Shown: positions 14,884-21,597 of the stretch, one piece after another
Position numbering within the stretch: the stretch's first letter is position 1
Layout: the number at the start of each line of letters is the position of its first letter
NCBI GenBank assembly: GCA_964588685.1
Contig: CAZPQG010000013.1
Coordinates: forward strand, 1 to 22,097
Direction of reading: 5' to 3'
DNA length: 22,097 bases
Source: CAYVBW01 sp964588685
GTDB lineage: Bacteria; Patescibacteriota; Microgenomatia; UBA1400; PJMF01
The notes under the pieces: generated by a model
The model's input: only the letters and a program-made list of their open reading frames with translations
Told to the model about the DNA's origin: nothing
Databases searched by the model: none
Position numbers and translations under genes: made by a program

Positions 14884-15402
14884 TCATTCCTTTTCTTCAG
14901 CAATAGCTTGCAGTACATAAATTAAATTTCTTGGTCCGGCATTAAGGACATTTACTAAGCCGTAAGCCGGGCTTTGCAAGCGCTGCATTAACATCACCAT
15001 CAACTCATCTTGACCCGGGATTTGACTCAACTGTTCAATTTTAACTGAAGAAAGAACTCTCATTCCGTCGTCAGCCGCCATCAGACCTTGCTTGATTTCT
15101 AATTTATCTGTTTCTTCTTTGAACTCGAATACTTGTTTCAGAGCTGCTACAGCATCTTCGTAAGAAAGAACCAAGGCATTCATTCCTACCAAAGATTCTT
15201 CAAGTTCTTTGTTGTCAATAGCCAATTTAATCAGATTGTTCTTGGCCACAAACATTTCTCCCTGCGCAGATTTAATCATGGCTCTGAGCTTAGTTTGATC
15301 CTGCGCATCAGTGCCTGAATAGTCAACCAGCACCATTGATTTAGCTTGAGATAATTTTTCTTTAATAAGCTTAACTTGTTCTTTGTTATATTGGCTTGGC
15401 AT
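14884..15402 (-). CDS. rplJ: 50S ribosomal protein L10
   Basis: L10 is the stalk base that anchors L7/L12 dimers to 23S rRNA and represses its own operon. The N-terminal RNA-binding domain is recognisable: KEQVKLIKEKLSQAKSMVLVDYSG, then LRAMIKSAQGEMFVAKNNLIKLAI, then GMNALVLSYEDAVAALK. The C-terminal helix that binds L7/L12 is represented by LMQRLQSPAYGLVNVLN...LIYVLQAIAEEKE. 172 aa is a normal length. There is no Shine-Dalgarno before ATG 15402, but the message has a ~245-nt leader containing an L10-leader structure and starts from a good promoter at 15654-15682, so feedback control by the L10-L7/L12 complex is expected. rplL follows in the operon. Confidence 0.97.
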   Translation of the reverse strand: MPSQYNKEQVKLIKEKLSQAKSMVLVDYSGTDAQDQTKLRAMIKSAQGEMFVAKNNLIKLAIDNKELEESLVGMNALVLSYEDAVAALKQVFEFKEETDKLEIKQGLMAADDGMRVLSSVKIEQLSQIPGQDELMVMLMQRLQSPAYGLVNVLNAGPRNLIYVLQAIAEEKE

Positions 15403-15510
15403 AATAATTAAAAGTAATTAGACTTTAGATTTTAAGGCTAAATTGCACTATTTTCAAAGATGCTTGCTAAAACAAAAGAGGGAAGGGACAATTATTTAAA
15501 GTTGTCGTGA

Positions 15511-15642
15511 TTCTCCTCGGCGTGATTTTTAATCTTTGCATTTTTAACAGTTGTTTATTTTAAGCCGCTGGTGTAATTCTTGCCAGCTTAAAGTTACTGC
15601 CAACTTGTCGGCCTAAAGAGCAAAGACCACGCTGTCTTAGGA
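15511..15642 (-). promoter_or_regulatory. L10 leader (autoregulatory RNA of rplJ-rplL)
   Basis: Read on the minus strand, AAGACAGCGTGG at the 5' side and AATCACGCCGAGGA at the 3' side match the conserved ends of the ribosomal L10 leader family. GCGTG pairs with CACGC, and TCTTTGC pairs with GCAAAGA across an asymmetric loop (TTAAAAAT). Two inner hairpins follow: CCGA-CAAG-TTGG and GCTGG...CCAGC. It lies between the promoter and rplJ, the expected place. Binding of L10-L7/L12 here should repress the operon. Confidence 0.75.
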
Positions 15643-15653
15643 AGCAGACTGAT

Positions 15654-15682
15654 ATTATAGGGTAAGAAAAAGGAAAATGCAA
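15654..15682 (-). promoter_or_regulatory. rplJ-rplL promoter
   Basis: TTGCAT (-35, 15677-15682) and TATAAT (-10, 15654-15659) with a 17-base spacer on the minus strand. The expected start near 15646 lies just upstream of the L10 leader. Confidence 0.75.
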
Positions 15683-15751
15683 TTGGAATTTAGGGGTTGA
15701 GATGAAATTTGCAAGAATTGTTTAAAAAGAATATATTCATAATTTTTTTGA

Positions 15752-15997
15752 TTATTCTGAATACTTTTTGATAGCTTTTCCAAGTAAGGTTCTAGCTGCT
15801 GAGTTTTTCATTGTTGTTAATTGTTTTTCAGCTAGTCTAATATAAAATTCTCTGATGTCATTGCCTTGCAAATCTGCGCAGGGATTCTCAATGTGTTTAA
15901 TCAATAAAAGAGCTATTTCTGAATCTGTTGCTTTTTTGAATTGCTCTGTTTTTTCATTTAGCTGTTTTTGTAATTGTTTTTGTTCAATGCTTTTCAT
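15752..15997 (-). CDS. small conserved-looking hypothetical protein
   Basis: 81 aa, not recognised. The first ~25 residues are a charged, Gln/Lys/Glu-rich helix (probably a coiled coil: QKQLQKQLNEKTEQFKK). The rest looks globular and helical (SEIALLLIKHIENP, GNDIREFYIRLAEKQL, SAARTLLGKAIKKY). There is no signal peptide or membrane segment. ATG 15997 has no Shine-Dalgarno; a TATAAT (minus, 16031-16036) lies 33 bases upstream. It sits between rplJ and thrS, inside what is normally an unbroken ribosomal-protein cluster, and is divergent from thrS. Codon and amino-acid composition look coding, but no function can be assigned. Confidence 0.6.
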   Translation of the reverse strand: MKSIEQKQLQKQLNEKTEQFKKATDSEIALLLIKHIENPCADLQGNDIREFYIRLAEKQLTTMKNSAARTLLGKAIKKYSE

Positions 15998-16030
15998 GTT
16001 TATGTATTAAATTAATGTTTATGTAGTATT

Positions 16031-16036
16031 ATTATA
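16031..16036 (-). promoter_or_regulatory. -10 element of the small hypothetical gene
   Basis: A perfect TATAAT on the minus strand, 33 bases before the ATG. The -35 position (ATTATC) is poor. Confidence 0.3.
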
Positions 16037-16131
16037 TCTTAAAGATTTATAAAGATAATTTGAGTTGAATAAAATTTAAAAGTCTTAAAAAGCAAAGATT
16101 GTTGTTTTGTCTATAATATAATTTTTTTTGC

Positions 16132-16214
16132 TATAATACGGCCATGATTGTGCAATGCTTGTCAAAACACTTGGCAAACATTGCTTAACTAAACTCTGTT
16201 TGGCATAAAGCCAA
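16132..16214 (+). promoter_or_regulatory. thrS promoter and structured leader
   Basis: TATAAT at 16132-16137 (a second one at 16112-16117) with a weak TTGTCT 19 bases upstream. The leader can form a 33-nt hairpin (16152-16184): GCAATG pairs with CATTGC and TTGTC with GGCAA around one mismatch, leaving a 9-nt loop. A second hairpin, TTGGC-ATAAA-GCCAA, lies at about 16200-16214. thrS mRNAs are often controlled by leader structure, but no T-box sequence is present. Confidence 0.4.
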
Positions 16215-16263
16215 TTTAAAAAGTCAAATTAAAAAATATTTAACAAGTAATCGATTATTTTCT

Positions 16264-18153
16264 ATGCCGCAATCTTCTTCATCACAATTATCTCAATCAA
16301 GTAAAGCGTTGCAGTCATCTCCATCGCCAGAGCAGCAGTCTCAGGCTAATCTTCAAGCTTTGCGCCACACTGCTGAGCACGTGTTAACTTTAGCTATGCA
16401 AAATCTTTATGGCCAAGACAGAATTATTATGGCTATGGGTCCAGCTACGGAAAAAGGGTTTTATTTTGATTTTGATACTCCTCAAGATTTTGCTGTGAAT
16501 GAAGATATGTTTAAAAAAATTGAACGGGAGATGCAGCAGCTTATTGCGCAGGATTTACAGCTGAAGCAGCTGTTGGTGCCAATAGCTGCAGCGCGGCAGC
16601 TTTTTGCTGATAATCCTTACAAGCAGGAGTGGTTGGACGAGATTGAGCAAGAGCAAGATCAAGCCAGTTTGTATTTAATGGGCCGGTCGGAACAAATTAA
16701 ACACGATGAAGCTTTGCTGCAGCAGGATTCGGCCAAGATTAATCCGGCTGAACTGGAAGCTTTTATTGACTTATGCCGAGGTCCGCATCTAGCTTCGACA
16801 CAAGAGATCGCGGCTTTTAAATTATTGTCAGTGGCCGGAGCCTATTGGCGCGGTGATGAGGCAAATAAAATGTTGACTCGTATTTACGGTACTGCTTTTT
16901 TTAGTCAAGAAAAGTTGGACCATTTTATTTGGCAGAGAGAAGAGGCAAAAAAACGAGATCATCGCAAGATTGGCCAACAGTTAGAATTGTTTATATTTGA
17001 TGAAGAATTTGGCCAGGGTCTGCCATTGTATCTGCCTAATGGCGCTATGCTGCGCAAACTGATCATGGATTTTGCTTTTAATACTTATTTGCGTCGTGGC
17101 TATAAGCCTGTATCAACGCCCCATTTGGCCCGCTTAGAATTATGGAAAACTTCCGGGCATTGGGATTTTTATCGCGATTCAATGTATTCTCCCCTGGAAG
17201 TTGATGGTGAACAGTACATGATTAAACCAATGAATTGTCCCGGCCACGTTAAGATTTATAATGCTCAAATGCACAGCTATCGTGATTTGCCGGTACGCCT
17301 AGCAGAGATGGGTACAGTGTACCGTTATGAAAAATCCGGCGAATTGAATGGTATTTTGCGTCCGCGGGCATTTACTCAGGATGATGCTCATATTATTTGC
17401 ACTCCTGATCAATTGCGAGCGGAATTATTGGAATTGATTGATTTAACTCAGGATATATATGCCAAATTTGGTTTTAGCGATCCTAAAATTAACTTATCAG
17501 TGCGGGACCCAAATAATAAAGACAAATATATGGGCCAAGATGAGATGTGGGAGCAAGCAGAGCAAGCTTTGGAAGAAACTTTGAAGAAGAAAAATATCGA
17601 GTACCAGCGTATTGAAGGTGAATCTGCTTTTTATGGTCCAAAAATTGATTTTATGTTTGCCGATGCTTTAGGCCGTGAACAGCAGTTGACCACAATTCAA
17701 GTAGATTTTAATTTGCCGGAGAAGTTTAATATGTTTTATGTTAATCAGGATGGAGAAAAGCAGCAGCCGTTTGTACTACACCGGGCGTTGTTAGGCTCAC
17801 TGGAAAGATTTATGGGGGTCTTGATTGAGCATACAGCCGGTAATTTTTCAGTTTGGCTGGCCCCTTTACAAGTGAAAGTGCTGCCTATTACTGATGACCA
17901 GATTGACTATGCTCGCCAAGTGTCGCAAAAATTGGCTGAGGCTGATGTGAGGGTAGAGGTTGATGAGCGCAGTGCTACTTTGTCGTCAAAAATCAGAGAT
18001 GCTGAGTTAATGAAAGTGCCTTACATGTTGATTGTCGGGGCAAGAGAAGAGGAGGGAAAAGAAGTGAATGTTCGTTTTAGAGATCAAGAGCAACAGAAAG
18101 CGATGACTGTTGATGAGTTTATCCAAGAAGTAGAGCAGAAAATTAAAGCTTAG
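16264..18153 (+). CDS. thrS: threonyl-tRNA synthetase
   Basis: It charges tRNA-Thr with threonine in the cytosol. A Ser/Gln-rich tail (1-27) replaces the N-terminal TGS domain of longer homologues. The editing domain that removes mischarged serine is intact: H35 and H39 (HTAEH), C171 and H175 (CRGPH). The class II core runs from about 240 to 530, with the zinc ligands C325 (MNCPGH), H376 (DDAHI) and H506 (VLHRALLGSLERF), motif 2 at about 347-368 (EMGTVYRYEKSGEL) and motif 3 around 506-516. The anticodon-binding domain (about 535-629) closes the protein. 629 aa is close to the ~640 norm despite the lost TGS. It lies on the plus strand inside the minus-strand ribosomal gene cluster and converges on rplA with a 40-base gap. 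Confidence 0.97.
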   Translation: MPQSSSSQLSQSSKALQSSPSPEQQSQANLQALRHTAEHVLTLAMQNLYGQDRIIMAMGPATEKGFYFDFDTPQDFAVNEDMFKKIEREMQQLIAQDLQLKQLLVPIAAARQLFADNPYKQEWLDEIEQEQDQASLYLMGRSEQIKHDEALLQQDSAKINPAELEAFIDLCRGPHLASTQEIAAFKLLSVAGAYWRGDEANKMLTRIYGTAFFSQEKLDHFIWQREEAKKRDHRKIGQQLELFIFDEEFGQGLPLYLPNGAMLRKLIMDFAFNTYLRRGYKPVSTPHLARLELWKTSGHWDFYRDSMYSPLEVDGEQYMIKPMNCPGHVKIYNAQMHSYRDLPVRLAEMGTVYRYEKSGELNGILRPRAFTQDDAHIICTPDQLRAELLELIDLTQDIYAKFGFSDPKINLSVRDPNNKDKYMGQDEMWEQAEQALEETLKKKNIEYQRIEGESAFYGPKIDFMFADALGREQQLTTIQVDFNLPEKFNMFYVNQDGEKQQPFVLHRALLGSLERFMGVLIEHTAGNFSVWLAPLQVKVLPITDDQIDYARQVSQKLAEADVRVEVDERSATLSSKIRDAELMKVPYMLIVGAREEEGKEVNVRFRDQEQQKAMTVDEFIQEVEQKIKA

Positions 18154-18193
18154 ATAGTAAAGAGTAGTTTTTCTTTTTGAGCAAAGAGCAGCC

Positions 18194-19051
18194 TTAACTC
18201 TCTTGTTCTTCGTCTTTAACTTCAACTTTAATACCGGGGCTCATAGTAGCAGAAATAGTAAGCTTTTTAATCTTGCGTTTAAAAGTATCGATTAATTTTT
18301 TGAGATTTTCCGTCAGTTTTTTGCTATCCATATCAGTTTTGCCAATGACTACATGAATTATGGGATTTCTTCGTTCAGTTTTTAGAGTCATGGTGCCGGC
18401 TGCCAATTCTTTTTTCCTTTGCTTAGGGTTGGGGGTTAGAGTATTATTTTTAGGATTAGGCATTAAGCCCTTGGGTCCTAAAATCGGAGCATATTTGGTA
18501 ATTTTGCTCATAAATTTAGGACTGGCTAATAAGACATCAAAATCAATTTCTCCGGCCTCAATTTTTTCCAGAGTTTCTTCAGTGGCAATCTCAATATTTC
18601 TGGATTTACCTGTGGAGTGGGGGAGAGTTAATTCTTTGGTTAAACCTTGTTCGTTGACATTTAAATGAGCAGTAATGGTGCCTGTAAAATTAGTGTAGGA
18701 AAGTTTTTTTACCAGTTCAATAGCAGCAAACGGGTCGTAAGTTTTAGTGCGGTCAACCTTAGAGCGCACTGCTTGGTATTTTTTACTGCGGGTTTTTTTG
18801 GTTTTAGTTGAGGTTTTTTTGTTTTCGCTTTTTTTAGCTGGAGATTGCTGCTTTTTTTCTTGAGAATTTTTATCTTTATCTGCAATTTCTGTTTTGCCGC
18901 TTTCTGCTTTGTCTCCGTTTGTTTTATCGTCGTTTTGCTGCTGCGTTTCACTATCTTCCGGCTGATTTGAATTTGCCTGTCGATTTTTAAGCTTAACGAC
19001 TTTTATTTCATCTTGGTCTGAAGTTTTGTCAACTGTTTTGTTTGCTCCCAT
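18194..19051 (-). CDS. rplA: 50S ribosomal protein L1, extended N-terminus and shortened domain II
   Basis: L1 builds the mobile L1 stalk near the tRNA exit site. The L1 domain begins about residue 88 of this 285-aa form: KKYQAVRSKVDRTKTYDPFAAIELVKKL, then LTKELTLPHSTGKS, DFDVLLASPKFM, ILGPKGLMPNPKNNTLTPN, HVVIGKTDMD and SATMSPGIKVEV. Before it lies a lysine-, glutamate- and glutamine-rich, probably disordered extension of about 85 residues. Between GTGKS-type and DFDV blocks there are only 14 residues (RNIEIATEETLEKI), where E. coli L1 has about 33, so part of the Rossmann-like domain II is deleted. The frame opens at 19084, but ATG 19051 has AAGGA ten bases upstream and is preferred. It is co-directional with rplK, 101 bases upstream. 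Confidence 0.93.
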   Translation of the reverse strand: MGANKTVDKTSDQDEIKVVKLKNRQANSNQPEDSETQQQNDDKTNGDKAESGKTEIADKDKNSQEKKQQSPAKKSENKKTSTKTKKTRSKKYQAVRSKVDRTKTYDPFAAIELVKKLSYTNFTGTITAHLNVNEQGLTKELTLPHSTGKSRNIEIATEETLEKIEAGEIDFDVLLASPKFMSKITKYAPILGPKGLMPNPKNNTLTPNPKQRKKELAAGTMTLKTERRNPIIHVVIGKTDMDSKKLTENLKKLIDTFKRKIKKLTISATMSPGIKVEVKDEEQES

Positions 19052-19152
19052 GATTGATGATTCCTTTGTGTTCTCATAACGCATCTAGTCTAGAGGAAAA
19101 GACGCTGGAACAAATAGTTAATAATTTTTTGATTTTTAAATAAGTGGATAGC

Positions 19153-19578
19153 TTAATTACTGACCTCAATGCCCATGCTTTTGGCAGTGCCGATAACAGT
19201 ATTAATTGCAGCTTCCAGATTATTGGTATTTAAGTCTGGCAATTTTTTTTCAGCAATTGCTTGCGCTTGTTCGCGAGTGAGCTCGCCGACAATGTCTGTT
19301 TTTGGTTCTTGGCTGCCTTTTTCTGCTTCGACAGCTTGTAGAATCATGGCGGAAACGGGCGGCAGCTTTAATTCAAAAGTGAAAGACCGGTCTTGATAGA
19401 CGGTAATTTCAGCCGGAATAATCTCGCCTTTTTTTTCAGCAGTTCGTTTATTGTATTCTTTAATAAAATCCATCATATTAATACCGGCTTGGCCTAAAAT
19501 TGGCCCAACAGGAGGAGCCGGCGTGGCTGTGCCTGCCGGTAAATTGAGTTTTAAGACTTTAATAACTTTTTTTGCCAT
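19153..19578 (-). CDS. rplK: 50S ribosomal protein L11
   Basis: L11 binds the GTPase-associated region of 23S rRNA and takes part in factor binding and the stringent response. The N-terminal domain is typical: KLNLPAGTATPAPPVGPILGQAGINMMDFIKEYN (two stretches around the PAPPVGP signature), then EIIPAEITVYQDRSFTF. The proline-rich hinge reads LPPVSAMIL, and the C-terminal rRNA-binding domain has KGSQEPK, GELTREQAQAIAEKKLPDLN and GTAKSMGIEV. 141 aa equals the usual length. ATG 19578 has no Shine-Dalgarno. It is followed by rplA and preceded, after a short spacer, by the assembly gap that hides nusG. Confidence 0.97.
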   Translation of the reverse strand: MAKKVIKVLKLNLPAGTATPAPPVGPILGQAGINMMDFIKEYNKRTAEKKGEIIPAEITVYQDRSFTFELKLPPVSAMILQAVEAEKGSQEPKTDIVGELTREQAQAIAEKKLPDLNTNNLEAAINTVIGTAKSMGIEVSN

Positions 19579-19628
19579 AGTTTTTTAAATAATTTTTTTC
19601 AATAAATTTTTCAATTATCAATCAACCA

Positions 19629-19728
19629 NNNNNNNNNNNNNNNNNNNNNNNNNNNNNNNNNNNNNNNNNNNNNNNNNNNNNNNNNNNNNNNNNNNNNNNN
19701 NNNNNNNNNNNNNNNNNNNNNNNNNNNN
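19629..19728. other. assembly gap (100 N)
   Basis: Exactly 100 undetermined bases, the conventional length for a gap of unknown size. By gene order (secE before, rplK after) it hides nearly all of nusG, so the true gap is probably about half a kilobase. Confidence 0.98.
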
Positions 19729-19751
19729 TTTGCTTTGTTTTGATCTGACAT
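19729..19751 (-). CDS. nusG: start of nusG (transcription termination/antitermination factor), cut by the gap
   Basis: An ATG on the minus strand at 19751 opens a frame (MSDQNKA...) that runs into the N gap. It begins 11 bases after the secE stop codon, and rplK lies on the other side of the gap in the same direction. secE-nusG-rplK is among the most conserved bacterial gene orders, so this is most likely the nusG N-terminus. The seven visible residues are not diagnostic by themselves; a polar N-terminal extension before the NGN domain is possible. The assignment rests on context. Confidence 0.6.
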
Positions 19752-19762
19752 GGCAAATTTAT

Positions 19763-19945
19763 TTAATTAATGACAATACGCATAATACTCTGCAAAATAA
19801 AATCTATTCCTGAAATATAAAGCGCCGCCAGGGCAGTAACAAGAATCACTAACAGCGTTTTATTAATAGTTTGTTTTTTGGTCGGCCAGCTGACTTTTTT
19901 TAACTCAGCAATGACCTGATTAAAATATTTTTTAATAGATTTCAT
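19763..19945 (-). CDS. secE: preprotein translocase subunit SecE
   Basis: SecE clamps SecY in the Sec translocon of the cytoplasmic membrane. The 60-aa protein is the short one-helix form: an amphipathic N-terminal helix with the conserved ELKKVSWPTKKQ (14-25), followed by one membrane helix (about 30-52, LLVILVTALAALYISGIDFIL). ATG 19945 lacks a Shine-Dalgarno. It is the first gene of the minus-strand secE-nusG-rplK-rplA series, with a likely promoter about 250 bases upstream. Confidence 0.93.
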   Translation of the reverse strand: MKSIKKYFNQVIAELKKVSWPTKKQTINKTLLVILVTALAALYISGIDFILQSIMRIVIN

Positions 19946-20342
19946 AGTTTAATAAATTTAAGTGATGAGTTTTAACTGTTTGTGCTAGCTTATTTTCTGG
20001 CTGTTTTGTTATTAACTGTGATTAATACTGCTCCAACTGTTTTAATGCTGATTAATTTTTTATTAAATTCTGCCAAGAGGCTGTGAAACTCTGTTGGTGA
20101 AACTTTATTGTCTTTTTAATTTCTTGAATTCGTTATTTTAACATAAAAGAGCAGGATTTGGTATGCCCGCGGCCTTATTTTATCGGCAGTCTGGCAGTAT
20201 TTTACACCAAAGCGTTAAGCAAACCAATACGAACTGTTGAGTAAATATGCCTAAGCATAATGTCAAAAAAATAGCGCTAAATTAAGTAAAAAGAGTGAGA
20301 TAAAGAATTTAAATTTAACGAATGTGTTAAGAAAATTATATT
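19946..20342 (-). other. secE leader and intergenic region
   Basis: No gene is seen in these ~400 bases, and no tRNA-Trp or rpmG as often found before secE. It holds a promoter candidate (20199-20227) and a small GC-richer stretch (about 20160-20195) that would lie in or near the transcript start. Confidence 0.5.
20199..20227 (-). promoter_or_regulatory. candidate promoter of secE-nusG-rplK-rplA
   Basis: TTGGTT (20222-20227) and TAAAAT (20199-20204) with a 17-base spacer on the minus strand. It would give a leader of about 245 nt before secE. Confidence 0.4.
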
Positions 20343-21380
20343 TTACTCTTTTTTTACCATGGCCGAAGGGGGAGGGGTGTGCTGTTCAGCGTCAGAATAA
20401 GTTGGTTGATTTTTTGAAGTTTTGGAAGCATTTTGGGCTTCAGGATTAATAGGAATAGTCTCATTGTTGTTGGCGGCAGTTTGAGCTTTTTGAGATTGCT
20501 TTTGCTGTGATTTTTCTCCGGCCCCGCCCTTTTTTCCGGAACTTGTTTCTAATGATGAAAAGTCAGTCGGTTGATAAACATTTTTTTGCCTAGTGCTCAC
20601 TAAGGTGATAATAGCTACCAGCACCACTAAACCTATCAAGCCTATGCCAAGGATAAAAAATATTGAAACGTCAGAGTCTGCCAGAAAATTATTAATTGCT
20701 TGTACTATAGCTGAGGGAGTGTCTTCTTCCTCCTCCGGAAATTGAGGAATGAGCGGCGGTTCTTCCTGTGCGGTGTCAGTCGCAGTTTGATCCGGTTCAG
20801 GCGTAGTTAAAACTTCAGCCGGCGCCGTAGCTGCCGGTTCAGTCGGTTCAGCAGTCGGAGTTGCTGTGGGCACAGTTGTGGGCGTAGTGATGGCCGGAGG
20901 CGTGGTAGGTTCTACTTCAGTTGGTTCAGAAGGGGGTTCGCAGGCGGGGTTTTCAGGATTAGTGACTAATCGACAGCGGTCGTTAAAACAAAAATGATTA
21001 GGTTCGCACTGGTGATTGTGAGTGCAAAATTCATTACAGCTTTTTAAATCAGCTGTAATTAACTCTTCGCCTTTAGAGCGAGTGTCGTCAATTTTGCAGA
21101 CGGGGCTTTCAGGATTTGCAGCCAGCCTGCAGCGGCCGTTGTAACAAAAATGGTTGGGTTGACACTGGCGGTTATGAGTACAGGATTCGTTGCAGTCAAA
21201 CAGTTGACTTTGTTCATAGTCTGCCCGGCCAATAAGGTTTTGTCTTTGGTGAAGGGCGGAAGATGAAGCAAAAATGCCGGCGAAAATTAGAGTACCGCCA
21301 ATTACTAAGTAGACTACCAAGATTGGAATTTCAAAAAATTGGGAAAAATTCTGGATGCTGGAGTCTTTCTTTTTTTTCAC
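20343..21380 (-). CDS. membrane protein with two six-cysteine repeats, Pro/Thr-rich stalk and a second membrane helix
   Basis: Unknown function. Residues 18-40 form the first membrane helix or signal anchor. Two disulfide-type repeats follow, at 63-95 and 115-147, each with six cysteines at spacings 3, 5, 5, 4 and 10 (C-N-E-x-C-T-H-N-x-Q-C, then PNHFC, RCRL, NPExPxC). Residues 150-222 are a Pro/Thr/Glu-rich stalk, 239-261 a second membrane helix, and 262-345 a polar Gln/Ser-rich cytoplasmic tail. Similar Cys-rich modules occur in many Patescibacteria surface proteins; binding is a reasonable but unproven role. The start is a GTG at 21380: a promoter with its -10 element seven bases upstream implies a leaderless message, and no in-frame ATG exists nearby. 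The gene is separated by ~400 bases from secE. Confidence 0.8.
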   Translation of the reverse strand: MKKKKDSSIQNFSQFFEIPILVVYLVIGGTLIFAGIFASSSALHQRQNLIGRADYEQSQLFDCNESCTHNRQCQPNHFCYNGRCRLAANPESPVCKIDDTRSKGEELITADLKSCNEFCTHNHQCEPNHFCFNDRCRLVTNPENPACEPPSEPTEVEPTTPPAITTPTTVPTATPTAEPTEPAATAPAEVLTTPEPDQTATDTAQEEPPLIPQFPEEEEDTPSAIVQAINNFLADSDVSIFFILGIGLIGLVVLVAIITLVSTRQKNVYQPTDFSSLETSSGKKGGAGEKSQQKQSQKAQTAANNNETIPINPEAQNASKTSKNQPTYSDAEQHTPPPSAMVKKE

Positions 21381-21387
21381 TGTATAT

Positions 21388-21417
21388 AGAATACAAGTTG
21401 CAGCTGGAAGGAGTCAA
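21388..21417 (-). promoter_or_regulatory. promoter of the Cys-rich membrane protein gene
   Basis: TTGACT (-35, 21412-21417) and TATTCT (-10, 21388-21393) with an 18-base spacer on the minus strand. Seven bases separate the -10 from the GTG start codon, so transcription should begin at the start codon. Confidence 0.6.
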
Positions 21418-21446
21418 GAGGAATGAAAGCGGACAAGCTGCGAGTA

Positions 21447-21491
21447 TAATTAAAATTAACTTTAAAAATAAAGTAAAGTTAATTATAATTA
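21447..21491. repeat. AT-rich inverted repeat
   Basis: TAATTAAAATTAACTTTA (21447-21464) and TAAAGTTAATTATAATTA (21474-21491) are complementary except at one position, with a 9-base loop. A second, perfect 7-bp inverted repeat (ATACTAA/TTAGTAT) lies at 21520-21540. Both are upstream of the Cys-rich protein promoter on one side and of the RNA locus on the other. Confidence 0.6.
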
Positions 21492-21597
21492 ACAATAGCT
21501 AACAATATTAAAAACATATATACTAAATTTAAGTTAGTATAGCTAGAATGTTATCGATGATCTTTAAACTAAGATATTTTATAAATGACAAGCGATC

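Noticed and set aside
16144..16188. 14-codon upstream frame in the thrS leader as an attenuator peptide
   Set aside because: It contains no threonine codon and no Shine-Dalgarno, and it coincides with a hairpin; the frame is probably chance.
18007..18225. Minus-strand 72-aa frame across the thrS/rplA junction
   Set aside because: It overlaps the well-supported ends of both genes and has no recognisable features.
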